A stretch of 12,312 bases of DNA from an uncultured Collinsella sp. Its GTDB lineage: Bacteria > Actinomycetota > Coriobacteriia > Coriobacteriales > Coriobacteriaceae. The notes under the pieces are model-generated. The model was not told the DNA's origin. It made no database searches and was given only the letters and a program-made list of their open reading frames with translations. The translations under genes were made by a program, and so were the position numbers. Where the stretch lies: contig CABSMS010000065.1 of assembly GCA_902478885.1 (NCBI GenBank), forward strand, positions 1 to 12,312. Direction: 5' to 3'. Below, piece by piece: positions 1-6,604 of the stretch. The stretch's first letter is position 1. Each line of letters begins with the position of its first letter.

Positions 1-59
1 GACAGCTTTGGGATGGGTTGCGCTTTTGGTAGGGCGGGGTTTTGGGATGAGGGTTCTGT

Positions 60-599
60 CTAGCCGAAGAGGGGCTTGATGGCTGAGAGGTAGTCTTTGG
101 CTACGTCGGCTTTATCTGCTTGGAAGTTGTGCCAGGCCCACCATTGGACCATTCCTACGAAGCTTGAGGCTATGTGGTGTAGTAGGAAACTTCGGTCCAT
201 GGTGGCGGCGGGGCCGTTTGGGTCGACGGGGACGGTTTCGGCTGCTCGTGACATGATGGTCTTGCGTAAGCAGTCGGCGAAGACGCGTGAGCCGGCGCCG
301 GCTACGAGGGCTCGAACGCCCTGGCGGCGCTCCCAGAGGTTGTTGAGGATATGCTCGACCTGCACGAGTGGGTCGTCGAGCGGTGTGCCATCGTCATCGA
401 GGGCGTGGGTGCAGATGTCGCTCACGAGCTCGGACAGTAGGTCGTCTTTGCTCTTAAAGAGGCCGTAGAATGTCGCGCGGCCTACGTGGGCGCGCGCGAT
501 GATGTCGCCGACGGTGATCTTGCCGTAGTCCTCCTCGCGCAGGAGCTCGGAAAACGCCGCGACAATAGCGGCGCGGCTTTTGGTTTTGCGGGCATCCAT
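60..599 (-). CDS. TetR/AcrR-family transcriptional regulator, last gene of the lar operon
   Basis: 179-aa protein with a typical TetR N-terminal DNA-binding domain: the helix-turn-helix covers roughly residues 28-48, with the family's TFY..F..K..L pattern at 43-55 (TFYGLFKSKDDLL). The rest is helical, and the segment near 147-158 (FVGMVQWWAWHN) resembles the C-terminal ligand/dimer domain of AcrR-like members. The ATG at 599 was chosen because it gives a normal TetR N-terminus. The frame stays open upstream, but that extension is arginine-rich out-of-frame sequence of larC. Only 2 nt separate it from the larC stop codon and no strong Shine-Dalgarno is visible, so translation is probably coupled to larC. 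It may control its own operon through the inverted repeat upstream of larB; that is inference. The ligand is unknown. Family assignment is firm. Confidence 0.9.
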   Translation of the reverse strand: MDARKTKSRAAIVAAFSELLREEDYGKITVGDIIARAHVGRATFYGLFKSKDDLLSELVSDICTHALDDDGTPLDDPLVQVEHILNNLWERRQGVRALVAGAGSRVFADCLRKTIMSRAAETVPVDPNGPAATMDRSFLLHHIASSFVGMVQWWAWHNFQADKADVAKDYLSAIKPLFG

Positions 600-601
600 G
601 G

Positions 602-1513
602 CTATGCATCCACGTGAACGAGCAGACAACGGAGCGTTCCGGAGCAGCCCTCGTAGGGGCGCTTGCCGGCGCCGTAGCCGACGGCTTCGATGCGGTAGCG
701 TGAGGGCAGTTGGTCGGACGTGCGCAGTGCGGCGACGATGGCGGCGCCCGTGGGCGTCACGAGCTCGCCGGCGACCGGTGCGGGCGTGAGGGCGATATTG
801 CCCGCCTGACACAGGTTGACGACAGCGGGGACGGGAATGGGCATGAGGCCGTGGGCACAGTGGATGGTGCCGTGACCCTCGGAGAGCGACTCGACCACGA
901 TGTCCTCAATACCCAGGTCATCGAGGCAGATGGCGACAGAGCAGACGTCGACGATGGAATCGACGGCGCCCACCTCGTGGAACATGACGGTCTCGGGCGT
1001 TTTGCCGTGAGCCTTGGCCTCGGCGGCGGCGAGCGCTGTAAAGATGGCGAGCGCGCGACGCTTGGCGCCATCACTCATCTGCGAATTCTCGATTATTTCC
1101 GTGACGTCGGCTAGCGAGCGGTGATGATGGTGGTGGGCATGGTGATGATCCTCGTGCTCATGACCGTGGCCCTCATGGCCATGCTCGTGGCAGTGCTCGT
1201 GCTCGCCATGATCATGATGGTGGTGCTCATGCTCGTGCGTGTGCTCGGCAGCTGCTTCGTTGCCGTAGAGCCAGGCCATATCGTGATCATGGTTCTCGAG
1301 CTCCTCTGCCAACTGAACGTCAAAGTCGCAGGCGTCGATGCCATGCTTGTTTACGCGTGTAACGGCAATCTCAAAGCCGTCGACTGGTAGCGTGGCGAGC
1401 CGCTCGCGCAGATGCTCCTCGCTGGCGCCCAGATCGAGTAGAGCCGCGACGGTCATGTCGCCGCTGATGCCCGAGGTGCCGTCGATGATAAGCGTGTGCT
1501 GATGGTTGGACAT
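602..1513 (-). CDS. larC: LarC-type nickel insertion protein lacking the C-terminal domain (LarC1 only)
   Basis: 303-aa protein of the LarC (DUF111) family, which inserts nickel into the pyridinium-dithiocarboxylate nucleotide made by LarB and LarE. Family marks are DGTSGISGDM (11-20), HEVGAVDSIVD (179-189), ELVTPTGAA (250-258) and GYGAG (279-283). A histidine-rich stretch at residues 91-131 holds 24 His in 41 residues and fits metal binding or storage. The protein stops 20 residues after GYGAG. Full-length family members of about 400 aa continue there into the LarC2 domain, which binds CTP in the characterised enzyme. LarC2 is not found in any frame downstream, where the TetR gene begins 2 nt later. 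Lactobacillus plantarum makes LarC by a frameshift between larC1 and larC2, but no LarC2 sequence exists here to shift into. The start at 1513 has AAGGAG 6 nt upstream. LarC2 may be encoded elsewhere, or this may be a specialised nickel protein. Confidence 0.85.
   Translation of the reverse strand: MSNHQHTLIIDGTSGISGDMTVAALLDLGASEEHLRERLATLPVDGFEIAVTRVNKHGIDACDFDVQLAEELENHDHDMAWLYGNEAAAEHTHEHEHHHHDHGEHEHCHEHGHEGHGHEHEDHHHAHHHHHRSLADVTEIIENSQMSDGAKRRALAIFTALAAAEAKAHGKTPETVMFHEVGAVDSIVDVCSVAICLDDLGIEDIVVESLSEGHGTIHCAHGLMPIPVPAVVNLCQAGNIALTPAPVAGELVTPTGAAIVAALRTSDQLPSRYRIEAVGYGAGKRPYEGCSGTLRCLLVHVDA
1121..1243 (-). other. Histidine-rich low-complexity segment inside larC (residues 91-131)
   Basis: This stretch of larC encodes 24 histidines in 41 residues, interspersed with Glu, Asp and Gly. 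Such His-rich loops occur in many nickel chaperones (UreE, HypB and LarC proteins among them) and are taken to bind or store Ni2+. At DNA level it is a degenerate CAT/CAC/GAG/GAT repeat that may vary in length between strains. Confidence 0.8.
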
Positions 1514-1523
1514 GAAATGCTCC

Positions 1524-2306
1524 TTAGCGGGCGCTGGATGTGCCGGCGCTCAGATGATTGATAAGACTTGCCTGGTAGGCGGCACCGAAGCCGTTGTCGA
1601 TGTTGACGACCGAAACGCCGCTGGCGCAGGAGTTGAGCATGGCGAGCAGTGCGGCCACGCCGCCAAAGCTCGCGCCATAGCCCACGCTGGTGGGGACGGC
1701 GATGACCGGACAGCTCACAAGGCCTCCGATGACGCTCGCCAGGGCGCCTTCCATGCCGGCGATGGCGATGACCACCTGCGCCTGGGCAAGTTCCTCAGCA
1801 TGAGCGAGTAGGCGGTGCAGGCCGGCGACACCCACATCGTAGAGGCGATCGACCTCGTTGCCGTAGAACTCGGCCGTCAGCGCCGCCTCTTCGGCGACGG
1901 GCAGGTCGCTCGTGCCGGCGCAGGCGACGACAACGCGTCCGTTGCCGGTGGGGGAGGGCTTGCCACCTACCAGGGCGAGCTGGGCGTCCGGGGCATATCC
2001 CAGGTCGATGCCGTTGTCGAGGAGCTCCGAGGTGCGGGCTGCTTTTTCGGCGTCCAGGCGCGTGACCAGGATGCGCTCCTGGCCGGCATCGTGCAGTGCT
2101 TCGATAATGGCGGCAATCTGCTCGGCGGTTTTACCGGCACCGTAGACAACCTCGCCGGCTCCCTGGCGCACTCCGCGCGAAAGATCGAGCTGCGCAAAGC
2201 CCAAATCGGCGGTCGGAGCCGTCTGGATGCGCGTAAGGGCGACGGCCGGGGTGACTGATCCACCGGCAACATCGCTCAGCAGCTGCTCAAGATCTCGCTT
2301 ATCCAT
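1524..2306 (-). CDS. larB: LarB, nicotinate adenine dinucleotide carboxylase/hydrolase of nickel-pincer cofactor synthesis
   Basis: 260-aa protein of the LarB family, first enzyme of the pathway. In the characterised enzyme, nicotinic acid adenine dinucleotide is carboxylated on the pyridinium ring and its phosphoanhydride is hydrolysed, giving the substrate for LarE. The C-terminal half is PurE-like: GTSDLPVAEEA (131-141), GVAGLHRLL (159-167), AGMEGALASVIGGL (183-196) and VPTSVGYGASFGG (204-216). Cys227 in MLNSCASG lies near where the family has its reactive cysteine (my alignment by eye). The start at 2306 (MDKRDLEQLL) is preferred to an in-frame ATG 33 nt upstream because AGGGA sits just before it and the length fits the family. 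The stop codon lies 10 nt before larC and touches the larC Shine-Dalgarno, so the two are co-translated. larE and larA are not in the window. Confidence 0.93.
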   Translation of the reverse strand: MDKRDLEQLLSDVAGGSVTPAVALTRIQTAPTADLGFAQLDLSRGVRQGAGEVVYGAGKTAEQIAAIIEALHDAGQERILVTRLDAEKAARTSELLDNGIDLGYAPDAQLALVGGKPSPTGNGRVVVACAGTSDLPVAEEAALTAEFYGNEVDRLYDVGVAGLHRLLAHAEELAQAQVVIAIAGMEGALASVIGGLVSCPVIAVPTSVGYGASFGGVAALLAMLNSCASGVSVVNIDNGFGAAYQASLINHLSAGTSSAR

Positions 2307-2350
2307 ATATGTTCCCTTCGACGGCGCAAAGTCTAGCACTCAAAGGGTAT

Positions 2351-2384
2351 GTTTCCGAACACTAAGACAAAATTGTTCGGAAAC
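2351..2384. promoter_or_regulatory. Perfect inverted repeat upstream of larB, candidate operator
   Basis: GTTTCCGAAC at 2351-2360 is repeated as its exact reverse complement GTTCGGAAAC at 2375-2384, with a 14-bp spacer. It lies 45 nt before the larB start and overlaps the last bases of the best -10 candidate. No T-run follows on either strand, so it does not look like a terminator for serB. The size and place fit an operator, perhaps for the TetR protein of the same operon; the regulator is inferred. Confidence 0.6.
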
Positions 2385-2411
2385 TATAGGACAGGCTGAT
2401 TCAATTGTTAG
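2383..2411 (-). promoter_or_regulatory. Candidate larB operon promoter
   Basis: Read on the minus strand: CTAACA (2411-2406, 4 of 6 to the -35 consensus), a 17-bp spacer, then TATAGT (2388-2383, 5 of 6 to the -10). The -10 overlaps the outer end of the inverted repeat, so a protein bound there would block initiation. Read by eye only; the -35 is weak. Confidence 0.4.
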
Positions 2412-2420
2412 ACAGATCGG

Positions 2421-3056
2421 CTAGTCGCGCAGGATGATGTCCATGGCGAGCATCAGGTTGCGCTCGTCGATGGTAAACGGGGCGGCTTCGCGCGTCTTGG
2501 GCTTGGCGCAAAACGCGATACCAGTGCCCGCGGCCCGGATCATGGGGATGTCGTTTGCCCCGTCGCCAATAGCGACCGTGTGGGCCATGTCGACGCCGCA
2601 CTCAACTGCCCAGTCCAGCAGCTGGATGAGCTTGGATTCCTTGGTCACAATGTCTGTCGCCAGCTTACCCGTGAGCTTGCCGTCTACGACCTCCAGACGA
2701 TTGGCCAGGCAAAAGTCGATACCCGCGGCAGCCGCGATCTTGTCGGCGACCTCGTGGAAGCCGCCGCTCACAACGCCGACCTTCCAGCCCTTGCTGTGCG
2801 CCGAGCGCACAAGCTCCAACGCGCCGGGGGTAAATGTCACATGCTCAAAGGCGCGCTCGAACACGCTCTCGTCCAGGCCGGCGAGTAGCCCCACGCGTTC
2901 CTCGAGCGCTTGCTTAAAGTCAAGCTCGCCGCGCATGGCGCGTTCGGTGATCCGCGCAACTTGTTCGCCTACGCCGGCCTCCTCGCCCAACAGGTCGATG
3001 ACCTCCTGGTTGATGAGCGTGGAGTCGATATCCATAACGATGAGGCGTGCAGTCAT
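2421..3056 (-). CDS. serB: Phosphoserine phosphatase SerB (HAD family)
   Basis: 211-aa cytoplasmic HAD-superfamily phosphatase that hydrolyses O-phosphoserine to serine, the last step of serine synthesis. All four HAD motifs are present: DIDST at 9-13 (nucleophile Asp9, acid/base Asp11), SGG at 97-99, Lys142 in the KESKL segment, and GDGANDIPMI at 164-173 (Mg-binding Asp165). Length and motif spacing match the single-domain SerB type seen in Methanocaldococcus jannaschii, without the extra N-terminal domain of E. coli SerB. The ATG at 3056 has GGAAAGG upstream; an in-frame start further upstream adds 15 residues outside the fold. It is divergent from aspS and 114 nt ahead of larB on the same strand. 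The serine assignment rests on overall similarity; related HAD phosphatases are possible but less likely. Confidence 0.92.
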   Translation of the reverse strand: MTARLIVMDIDSTLINQEVIDLLGEEAGVGEQVARITERAMRGELDFKQALEERVGLLAGLDESVFERAFEHVTFTPGALELVRSAHSKGWKVGVVSGGFHEVADKIAAAAGIDFCLANRLEVVDGKLTGKLATDIVTKESKLIQLLDWAVECGVDMAHTVAIGDGANDIPMIRAAGTGIAFCAKPKTREAAPFTIDERNLMLAMDIILRD

Positions 3057-3201
3057 GACGGGCCTTTCCAAGTGCTGTTTTATTGGGGCATATTGTCGCA
3101 CGTGACGAGCGCGGGCGGGTGCCGCGGCGCGTCAATTGTTTCGTCTCCGTCAAGTCTTTGGGCAGGAGCTACTTTTCCGCGGCACATCGACACAGGTGCG
3201 A

Positions 3202-3207
3202 TAAGAT
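3202..3207 (+). promoter_or_regulatory. Tentative -10 element of aspS in the serB-aspS intergenic region
   Basis: The 256-nt gap between the divergent genes serB and aspS must hold both promoters. TAAGAT here is a plausible -10 for aspS and the same hexamer is the best -10 for ebgA. No convincing -35 sits 16-18 bp upstream. A start here would give an aspS leader of about 100 nt that includes the hairpins at 3251-3306. I could not place the serB promoter. Confidence 0.25.
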
Positions 3208-3250
3208 AGAACGCCATGTCTGGCTGCGCGGTTTACGCAGGCTGGGCAAA

Positions 3251-3306
3251 TCTGTACGACGCCGCCCGGAACGACACGGGGCGGCACAGATCCATAAAGG
3301 AGGATC
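3251..3306 (+). promoter_or_regulatory. Structured aspS 5' leader with possible Shine-Dalgarno sequestration
   Basis: TCTGT (3251-3255) pairs with ACAGA (3286-3290), and GCCGCCC (3261-3267) pairs with GGGCGGC (3279-3285), giving a 12-bp stem with a 5-nt bulge and 11-nt loop. A second pairing, GATCC (3289-3293) with GGATC (3302-3306), would hold the AAAGGAGG ribosome binding site in its loop and stem. The two pairings share bases 3289-3290, so they are at least partly exclusive. No T-box motif was recognised. Function is inferred. Confidence 0.4.
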
Positions 3307-3312
3307 ACTGGT

Positions 3313-5100
3313 ATGAGCCAGACCCGTCCCATCGACGAGCATTCCATGCACACCCGTACCTGCGGCGAGCTTCGCCGCGAGAACGTGGGCGAAGAGGTCA
3401 CCCTCACCGGTTGGGTGAGCCGTCGCCGCGATCACGGCGGCCTTATTTTCTGCGACCTTCGCGACCGCGAGGGCATCACGCAGCTCACCTTCGACCCCGA
3501 GCACTCCGACGGCGACGCCTTTAAGATTGCCGAGACCATGCGTCCCGAGTGGCCTATCAAGATCCACGGCGTCGTGCGCTCCCGTGGCGAGGAGACCACC
3601 AACGCCAAGCTCGCGACCGGCGAGATCGAGGTCCTGACCGACCACGCCGAGGTGCTCAACACTTCCGTCACCCCGCCGTTCCAGATCGAGGACGGCATCG
3701 AGACCAGCGAGGACACCCGTCTGCGCTATCGCTATCTGGACCTCCGTCGTCCCGAGATGATGGCAAACCTCAAGCTGCGCTCCGACTTTACCTTTGCCAT
3801 TCGCGAGGCGCTGCACAACCGTGAGTTCATGGAGGTCGAGACGCCCTCCCTGTTCAAGTCCACGCCCGAGGGCGCCCGCGACTTTATCGTCCCCAGCCGC
3901 ATCCAGCCGGGCAACTTCTACGCTCTGCCGCAGTCCCCGCAGCTTCTGAAGCAGCTGCTCATGGTCGGTGGCGTCGAGCGCTACTACCAGGTTGCCAAGT
4001 GCTTCCGCGACGAGGACCTGCGTGCCGACCGTCAGCCCGAGTTCACCCAGGTCGATATCGAGATGTCCTTCGTGGACCAGAACGATGTCATGAGCGCGCT
4101 CGAGGAGGTTCTTGCCGATGCCTTCGGTCGCATGGGTGTCGAGATGCCCACGCCGCTGCGTCGCATGAACTACTGGGAGGCCATGGACACCTATGGCTCC
4201 GACAAGCCCGATACCCGCTACGGCATGCACCTGGTCGACCTGACCGACATCTTTGCCAACTCCAAGTTCAAGGTCTTCGCGACCGCTGCGAACGAGGAGG
4301 GCTCTGTCGTCAAGGCCATCAACGCCAAGGGCGCCGGTGCCTGGGCGCGTGCCAAGATCGATAAGCTCGCCGGCGTGGCCTCCACGTTTGGCGCCAAGGG
4401 CCTGGCCTGGATCGCCTTCCGCGAGGACGGTTCCATCAACAGCCCCATCGTCAAGTTCTTCTCGGACGAGGAGATGGCGGCTCTGCGCGAGCGCATGGAC
4501 GTCGAGCCCGGCGACCTTGTGATGTTCGCCGCCGGCCCGCGCCTGCTCTCCGACGAGATCCTGGGCGGCATGCGTTCGCATATGGCCAACGCACTCGAGA
4601 TCAAGCGCGAGGGCCACGACTTCCTGTGGGTCGTCAATTTCCCGCTGTTCCATTGGGACGAGGACCGCAAGGCCTATGCTGCCGAGCATCAGCCCTTTAC
4701 CCTGCCGACCGAGACCGACATCGCCAAGATCGAGGCCGATCCTCTGGCGGCCGGTTCGTGCACCTACGACTTTGTCATGGACGGCTTTGAGGCCGGCGGT
4801 GGCGGTATGCGTATCCACAACGCCGAGATGCAGATGTCCATGCTCAAGCTCCTGGGCTTTACCGAGGAGCGCGCCGAGTCGCAGTTCGGCTTCCTCATGG
4901 AGGCTCTCAAGTTTGGTGCGCCCCCGATGGGCGGTTTCGCTCTGGGCTTGGACCGCGTGTGCATGCTGCTTACCGGTTCCGACTCCATCCGCGACGTCAT
5001 GGCGTTCCCCAAGACGGCCAGCGGCTCCGACCTCATGTCGGGCGCTCCGAGTGCCGTTAGCGGCGCCCAGCTCAAGGACGTCAGTCTGCGCCTGATGTAG
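3313..5100 (+). CDS. aspS: Aspartyl-tRNA synthetase (bacterial type, class II)
   Basis: 595-aa cytoplasmic enzyme that charges tRNA with aspartate. Order of parts: N-terminal OB-fold anticodon-binding domain (about 15-115, with GWVSRRRDHGG at 33-43), class II catalytic core starting near 130, motif 2 FRDEDLRADRQPEFTQ (231-246), the bacterial GAD insertion (about 318-420), GGGGMRIH (495-502) and motif 3 GLDRVCMLL (545-553). Length is normal for bacterial AspRS. The start has AGGAGG 9 nt upstream, and transcription ends at the hairpin at 5124. His41 in RRRDHGG matches the residue associated with non-discriminating AspRS, which also charges tRNA-Asn for the GatCAB route; discriminating enzymes such as E. 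coli's have Leu there. The second position linked to specificity does not clearly match the non-discriminating type, so this stays open. Product assignment is certain. Confidence 0.98.
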   Translation: MSQTRPIDEHSMHTRTCGELRRENVGEEVTLTGWVSRRRDHGGLIFCDLRDREGITQLTFDPEHSDGDAFKIAETMRPEWPIKIHGVVRSRGEETTNAKLATGEIEVLTDHAEVLNTSVTPPFQIEDGIETSEDTRLRYRYLDLRRPEMMANLKLRSDFTFAIREALHNREFMEVETPSLFKSTPEGARDFIVPSRIQPGNFYALPQSPQLLKQLLMVGGVERYYQVAKCFRDEDLRADRQPEFTQVDIEMSFVDQNDVMSALEEVLADAFGRMGVEMPTPLRRMNYWEAMDTYGSDKPDTRYGMHLVDLTDIFANSKFKVFATAANEEGSVVKAINAKGAGAWARAKIDKLAGVASTFGAKGLAWIAFREDGSINSPIVKFFSDEEMAALRERMDVEPGDLVMFAAGPRLLSDEILGGMRSHMANALEIKREGHDFLWVVNFPLFHWDEDRKAYAAEHQPFTLPTETDIAKIEADPLAAGSCTYDFVMDGFEAGGGGMRIHNAEMQMSMLKLLGFTEERAESQFGFLMEALKFGAPPMGGFALGLDRVCMLLTGSDSIRDVMAFPKTASGSDLMSGAPSAVSGAQLKDVSLRLM

Positions 5101-5123
5101 GCGAGCGGCTACATATTGCTTGC

Positions 5124-5158
5124 AACGAGGGAAGGACGTGTGCCTTCCCTCGTTTTTT
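5124..5158 (+). terminator. Rho-independent terminator of aspS
   Basis: AACGAGGGAAGG (5124-5135) pairs perfectly with CCTTCCCTCGTT (5143-5154) around a 7-nt loop, and the T-run reaches 5158. It starts 24 nt after the aspS stop codon. Confidence 0.95.
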
Positions 5159-5171
5159 ATACGCCGAGATT

Positions 5172-5401
5172 GTGAGGGTATATAGGGTGACCGGGCGTCG
5201 CGGAAAGTGCGTCCCGGAATCTGGGTCCAGAACGGGTCGCGCTTTCCCAAAGGGGGTCCTCTGGGAAAGCGCGACCCAGAATTCGGCAAAATAATGGGGC
5301 ACAGTTTCCGGTTGAGCTGTCTAACGGAAACTGTGCCCCAGAATGAGCACTCAAAACGGGGCAGGCTTTCCGCAACAACTGTCTGGCGGAAAGCCTGCCC
5401 C
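5172..5401. repeat. Tandem array of 62-bp palindromic units with covarying stems
   Basis: Three hairpins lie in exact 62-bp register. Unit 1 arms are 5234-5248 and 5263-5277; unit 2 arms 5296-5310 and 5325-5339; unit 3 arms 5358-5372 and 5387-5401. Each core stem is 15 perfect pairs with a 14-nt loop, followed by an 18-nt linker that begins AGAAT in units 1 and 2. The arms follow a common pattern (GGGGCA..CTTTCCG in units 2 and 3). Units 1 and 2 differ at five stem positions and units 2 and 3 at three, and every change is matched in the opposite arm. A fourth unit upstream keeps only its second arm (5201-5215, CGGAAAGTGCGTCCC) and linker in the same register; its first arm has decayed. The array fills the gap between convergent aspS and the LacI-type gene. 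Confidence 0.85.
5353..5401 (-). terminator. Likely terminator of the LacI-type gene (unit 3 of the hairpin array)
   Basis: On the minus strand the 15-bp GC-rich stem of unit 3 begins 6 nt after the LacI-family stop codon and is followed by GTTTTG. The T-run is short, but stem and position fit termination. Units 2 and 1 further on may act as back-ups; unit 2 is followed by ATTATTTTG on this strand. Confidence 0.55.
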
Positions 5402-5407
5402 AGTTTC

Positions 5408-6424
5408 TTATAGCGAGTCTCTCTGGATCAGCTGCATGTGCATCACGGAGGTGGTGGGCTCGGCACCCTTGATCATGTCGAGCGCAATGTTGGCGGCCAT
5501 GTGGCCTTCTTCGCGCAGGGGCTGGCGGACAGTCGTGAGCGCGGGGACGCAGCGCGTCGCAATCTCGTGATCGTCGAAGCCGACGACAGAAACGTCCGCA
5601 GGAACGGATAGGCCTGCCTCGTTGAGTGCGGTGATGACGCCAGCCGCGATACGGTCCGATCCGCAGAGCACGCCATCGAAAGCAATCTCGCGCGCGAGAA
5701 TCTGGTGCATGGCCTGATAGCCGTCTCCGTTGTTCCAGCCGGTATAGATAACGTTTGCGTCTGGGAGGTCTTCGCCCAAGACGGCACGGTAGCCGCGCAG
5801 GCGGTCGACAACAGCGGGGTTGTCTTGCGGTCCCAACACGGCGACGATATCTTTGCGCCCGCGTTCCTTCATGGCGAGTGCCGCAAAGTGTCCGCCCTCT
5901 TCGTCGTCAGAGTAGACCGTCGAGAACACATCGCGATAGGGGTGGCCCTCGAGCTGGCCGCACAACACGGTGGGTACGCCCAGCTCGCGCAGCACCTCGA
6001 GCAGCTCACTGCCCTTGTAGGGGGAGACGTCGATCACGGCGTCGAACGAGCGGCGCTCAAAGTGCTCGCGTGCGCGGTTGCGCTCATGCGTAGAAGACGC
6101 CTGTAAGATAACGGGCAGATAGGACGACTCCGACAGTTCCTCGGTAATGCCGCTCAAAAACTCGCTATAGGTGGGGTCGCTGAAGAGTTCACTCAGGGGC
6201 TCGGTCACGAGCACGGCGATGATTTCCGTGCGCCCGACAGCGAGCGCTCGGCCACGAGCGTTGGGGACAAAATTGACTTCCTTGGCCGCCGCGCGGACGC
6301 GCCTTTTGGTTTCCTCGCTAATGCGGGGCGAATCGTTGAGAGCGCGCGATGCCGTGGAGCGCGACACGCCGGCAGCTGCGGCAACCTCGGCAAGCGTAGG
6401 TGCGGTGCGAACTGGTTGGGTCAT
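5408..6424 (-). CDS. LacI-family transcriptional regulator, probable repressor of ebgAC
   Basis: 338-aa LacI/GalR-family protein. The helix-turn-helix is at about residues 9-28 (PTLAEVAAAAGVSRSTASRA), followed by a hinge helix around 50-62 with VPNARGRAL, where the usual ARxL reads GRAL. A periplasmic-binding-protein-like sensor domain fills 68-338, including FDGVLCGSDRIAAGV and VSVVGFDDHEIA. The ATG at 6424 has AGGAG 5 nt upstream. It is divergent from ebgA, and the shared intergenic region carries three CCGG-centred palindromes of the type LacI proteins bind. Repression of ebgAC released by a galactoside or its product is therefore the likely role; the effector is inferred. A minus-strand TATAGT at 6491-6486 could be its -10. 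The C-terminus is intact and ends 6 nt before the hairpin array. Confidence 0.92.
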   Translation of the reverse strand: MTQPVRTAPTLAEVAAAAGVSRSTASRALNDSPRISEETKRRVRAAAKEVNFVPNARGRALAVGRTEIIAVLVTEPLSELFSDPTYSEFLSGITEELSESSYLPVILQASSTHERNRAREHFERRSFDAVIDVSPYKGSELLEVLRELGVPTVLCGQLEGHPYRDVFSTVYSDDEEGGHFAALAMKERGRKDIVAVLGPQDNPAVVDRLRGYRAVLGEDLPDANVIYTGWNNGDGYQAMHQILAREIAFDGVLCGSDRIAAGVITALNEAGLSVPADVSVVGFDDHEIATRCVPALTTVRQPLREEGHMAANIALDMIKGAEPTTSVMHMQLIQRDSL

Positions 6425-6485
6425 GGCGTCTCCTGGAGAATGCGGTCGATGTTGTCGCTGATACGGGCTGGTGCGGATACAGCTT

Positions 6486-6491
6486 ACTATA
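6486..6491 (-). promoter_or_regulatory. Candidate -10 of the LacI-type gene
   Basis: TATAGT on the minus strand (5 of 6 to consensus), 62 nt ahead of the start codon. No good -35 lies at the normal distance. The palindrome CCGGTGACCGG at 6518-6528 is close to where a -35 or operator would be. Confidence 0.3.
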
Positions 6492-6604
6492 GCGCGTCTG
6501 AACAGCGTTCATGATATCCGGTGACCGGTGTCGTTTTGCAACCAAGCCGCAATCGAATACGTCTCGTATGGGTGAGATATCAGCGGGCGTGGCGGTTGCC
6601 TACG

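Noticed and set aside
1..60. Terminator downstream of the TetR gene (GACAG at 1-5 and CTGTC at 56-60)
   Set aside because: The arms are only 5 nt, about 50 nt apart, with no T-run, so this is likely chance.
602..640. Programmed frameshift from larC1 into larC2 as in lactobacilli
   Set aside because: No LarC2-like sequence exists in any frame downstream; the next sequence is the TetR gene.
60..812. Extended 250-aa TetR or a LarC-TetR frameshift fusion
   Set aside because: The extra 71 residues are arginine-rich out-of-frame larC sequence. The ATG at 599 gives a normal TetR N-terminus.
2351..2384. Terminator of serB
   Set aside because: The stem is perfect but the loop is 14 nt and no T-run follows on either strand; the position over the larB promoter fits an operator better.
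3169..5289. 706-codon open frame antisense to aspS
   Set aside because: It mirrors the GC-rich codon pattern of aspS, has no recognisable domain and runs through the aspS terminator and into the hairpin array.
5172..5401. CRISPR array
   Set aside because: Units are palindromic and diverged, the loops and linkers are short, and there are no identical direct repeats with unique 30-40 nt spacers or cas genes.
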